Shown one piece after another: positions 4,917 to 5,545 of a stretch of DNA of 5,545 bases. The position numbers were made by a program, and so were the translations under genes. The notes beneath the pieces were generated by a model. That model ran no database searches and was not told the origin of the DNA. It saw only the letters and a list, made by a program, of their open reading frames with translations. Positions within the stretch are counted from its first letter, which is position 1, and the number at the start of each line of letters is the position of its first letter. Origin of the DNA: an uncultured Clostridia bacterium (GTDB lineage Bacteria; Bacillota; Clostridia; Oscillospirales; CAG-272); assembly GCA_946404295.1 (NCBI GenBank), contig CAMJDE010000136.1:1-5545 (forward strand). Reading direction: 5' to 3'.

Positions 4917-5545
4917 AACGGGCATTTTTCGGGATCGCGCTGCTGATCCTCACCCTCGTCCTGCTCGTCTCCTGCGGACGGTCCGAGGTCCCCGAGGGAA
5001 TGACGCTTCTCTCCGACCCCGACCTTGACGGCTTCGTGCTCTACGTGCCGAAGGGCTATACGGTCGACCGCTCGACCGGGGTCCTCACGGCGTTCGTTTC
5101 GGAACTGGATCCGACCTCCTACACGGCGACCCTGATCGCCCCGGAAGAGGAGACGGTCGCCGCCTACTTCGACCATAACCGCGCGTCGCTCGAGGCGATC
5201 GCCGACCCCGACACCTCGCTCGTTTTTGAGACCGAGAACGAGGAGTACAAGGTCGGAAAGGCGGAACTTCCCGGGCGGGTGTGGGTCTACGCCTTCACGC
5301 GCGGGGGGGTGAATTACAAGGTGATGCAGGTCTTCGTTCTGCGGGGCGACGCCCCCCGGGACGGCGTGGCGATCCTGACCTACACGGGTAAAGTGGACGC
5401 CACCGTGACCGGGACGGTCGGGTATGCCGACCACCTCAAGGATTTTGAACTCGCGGTCGCGAATTTCTCCTTCCGCGAGATCACGAAAACGCCCGAGGAA
5501 ACCGAGAAGATCTTCGACCGCTTCGGGATCCCTGCCGTGAAGCGT
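4913..5545 (+). CDS. Putative lipoprotein, partial (runs off the right edge)
   Basis: The first 211 residues of a gene are visible, with no stop before the window ends. The ATG at 4913 overlaps the preceding TGA as ATGA and has GGAGG at 4899-4903, which supports translational coupling. The N-terminus is a lipoprotein signal: K2-R3, a hydrophobic core at about 4-19, and lipobox LVSC with the modified cysteine at C21. The mature protein would be tethered to the outer face of the membrane. After a short linker it contains DPDLDGFVLYVPKGYTVD (35-52), a mixed strand-rich domain, and an LTYTG segment (155-159). This GFxLYxP...TYT arrangement is reminiscent of the PsbP/Mog1-like fold found in clostridial lipoproteins, but that is a weak impression. 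No catalytic residues are recognisable, and no function is assigned. Confidence 0.8.
   Translation, partial: MKRAFFGIALLILTLVLLVSCGRSEVPEGMTLLSDPDLDGFVLYVPKGYTVDRSTGVLTAFVSELDPTSYTATLIAPEEETVAAYFDHNRASLEAIADPDTSLVFETENEEYKVGKAELPGRVWVYAFTRGGVNYKVMQVFVLRGDAPRDGVAILTYTGKVDATVTGTVGYADHLKDFELAVANFSFREITKTPEETEKIFDRFGIPAVKR

Noticed and set aside
4913..5545. Naming the lipoprotein as a specific PsbP or DcrB homolog
   Set aside because: Only a loose resemblance in strand pattern and a few residues is visible, and the C-terminus is missing.

Overview
The window comes from a GC-rich bacterium, most likely a high-GC member of the Clostridia (Firmicutes) of the kind common in gut or anaerobic metagenomes. 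The evidence is strong GGAGG-type ribosome binding sites, sigma-A-like promoters with near-consensus TATAAT boxes, a FliB-family protein with a full cysteine set, a MurD with clostridial-looking variants, and a YnbB-type PLP enzyme. The lineage is inferred from gene style only; no rRNA or other marker gene is present.

Layout. (1) Positions 1-215 hold the 3' end of a rightward gene that reads like the C-terminus of a nitroreductase-family protein. (2) Positions 216-800 hold no credible gene. They are filled by two adjacent copies of a structured repeat element, A (221-545) and B (546-797), built from 23 short palindromes separated by a nearly constant 7-base linker, (G/A)TGAATT or its reverse complement. 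(3) A bidirectional intrinsic terminator at about 799-839 closes the repeat region and the 3' end of the leftward gene. (4) Positions 838-2025 (minus) encode a FliB-family (flagellin lysine-N-methylase) protein. (5) Positions 2026-2247 form a divergent promoter region with two well-formed promoters that share the same -35 (TTGCAA), -10 (TATAAT) and 17-bp spacing. (6) Positions 2248 to the end form a rightward operon: murD (peptidoglycan precursor ligase), a PLP-dependent enzyme of the methionine gamma-lyase/'aluminium resistance' (YnbB) family, and a lipoprotein whose start overlaps the previous stop (ATGA) and which runs off the window.

How the parts work together. MurD acts in cytoplasmic cell-wall precursor synthesis. 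The PLP enzyme probably acts in sulfur amino-acid metabolism, and the lipoprotein is probably anchored outside the membrane. They appear to be co-transcribed from one promoter, but no common pathway is evident. The FliB-like gene is transcribed separately and divergently, and no flagellar gene is in view.

The most unusual content is the palindrome array. Its linkers are constant and its stems vary but stay perfectly paired. The two copies share fixed ends and differ in the number and sequence of interior hairpins. This is the reverse of CRISPR layout, and I do not recognise it as a named element.
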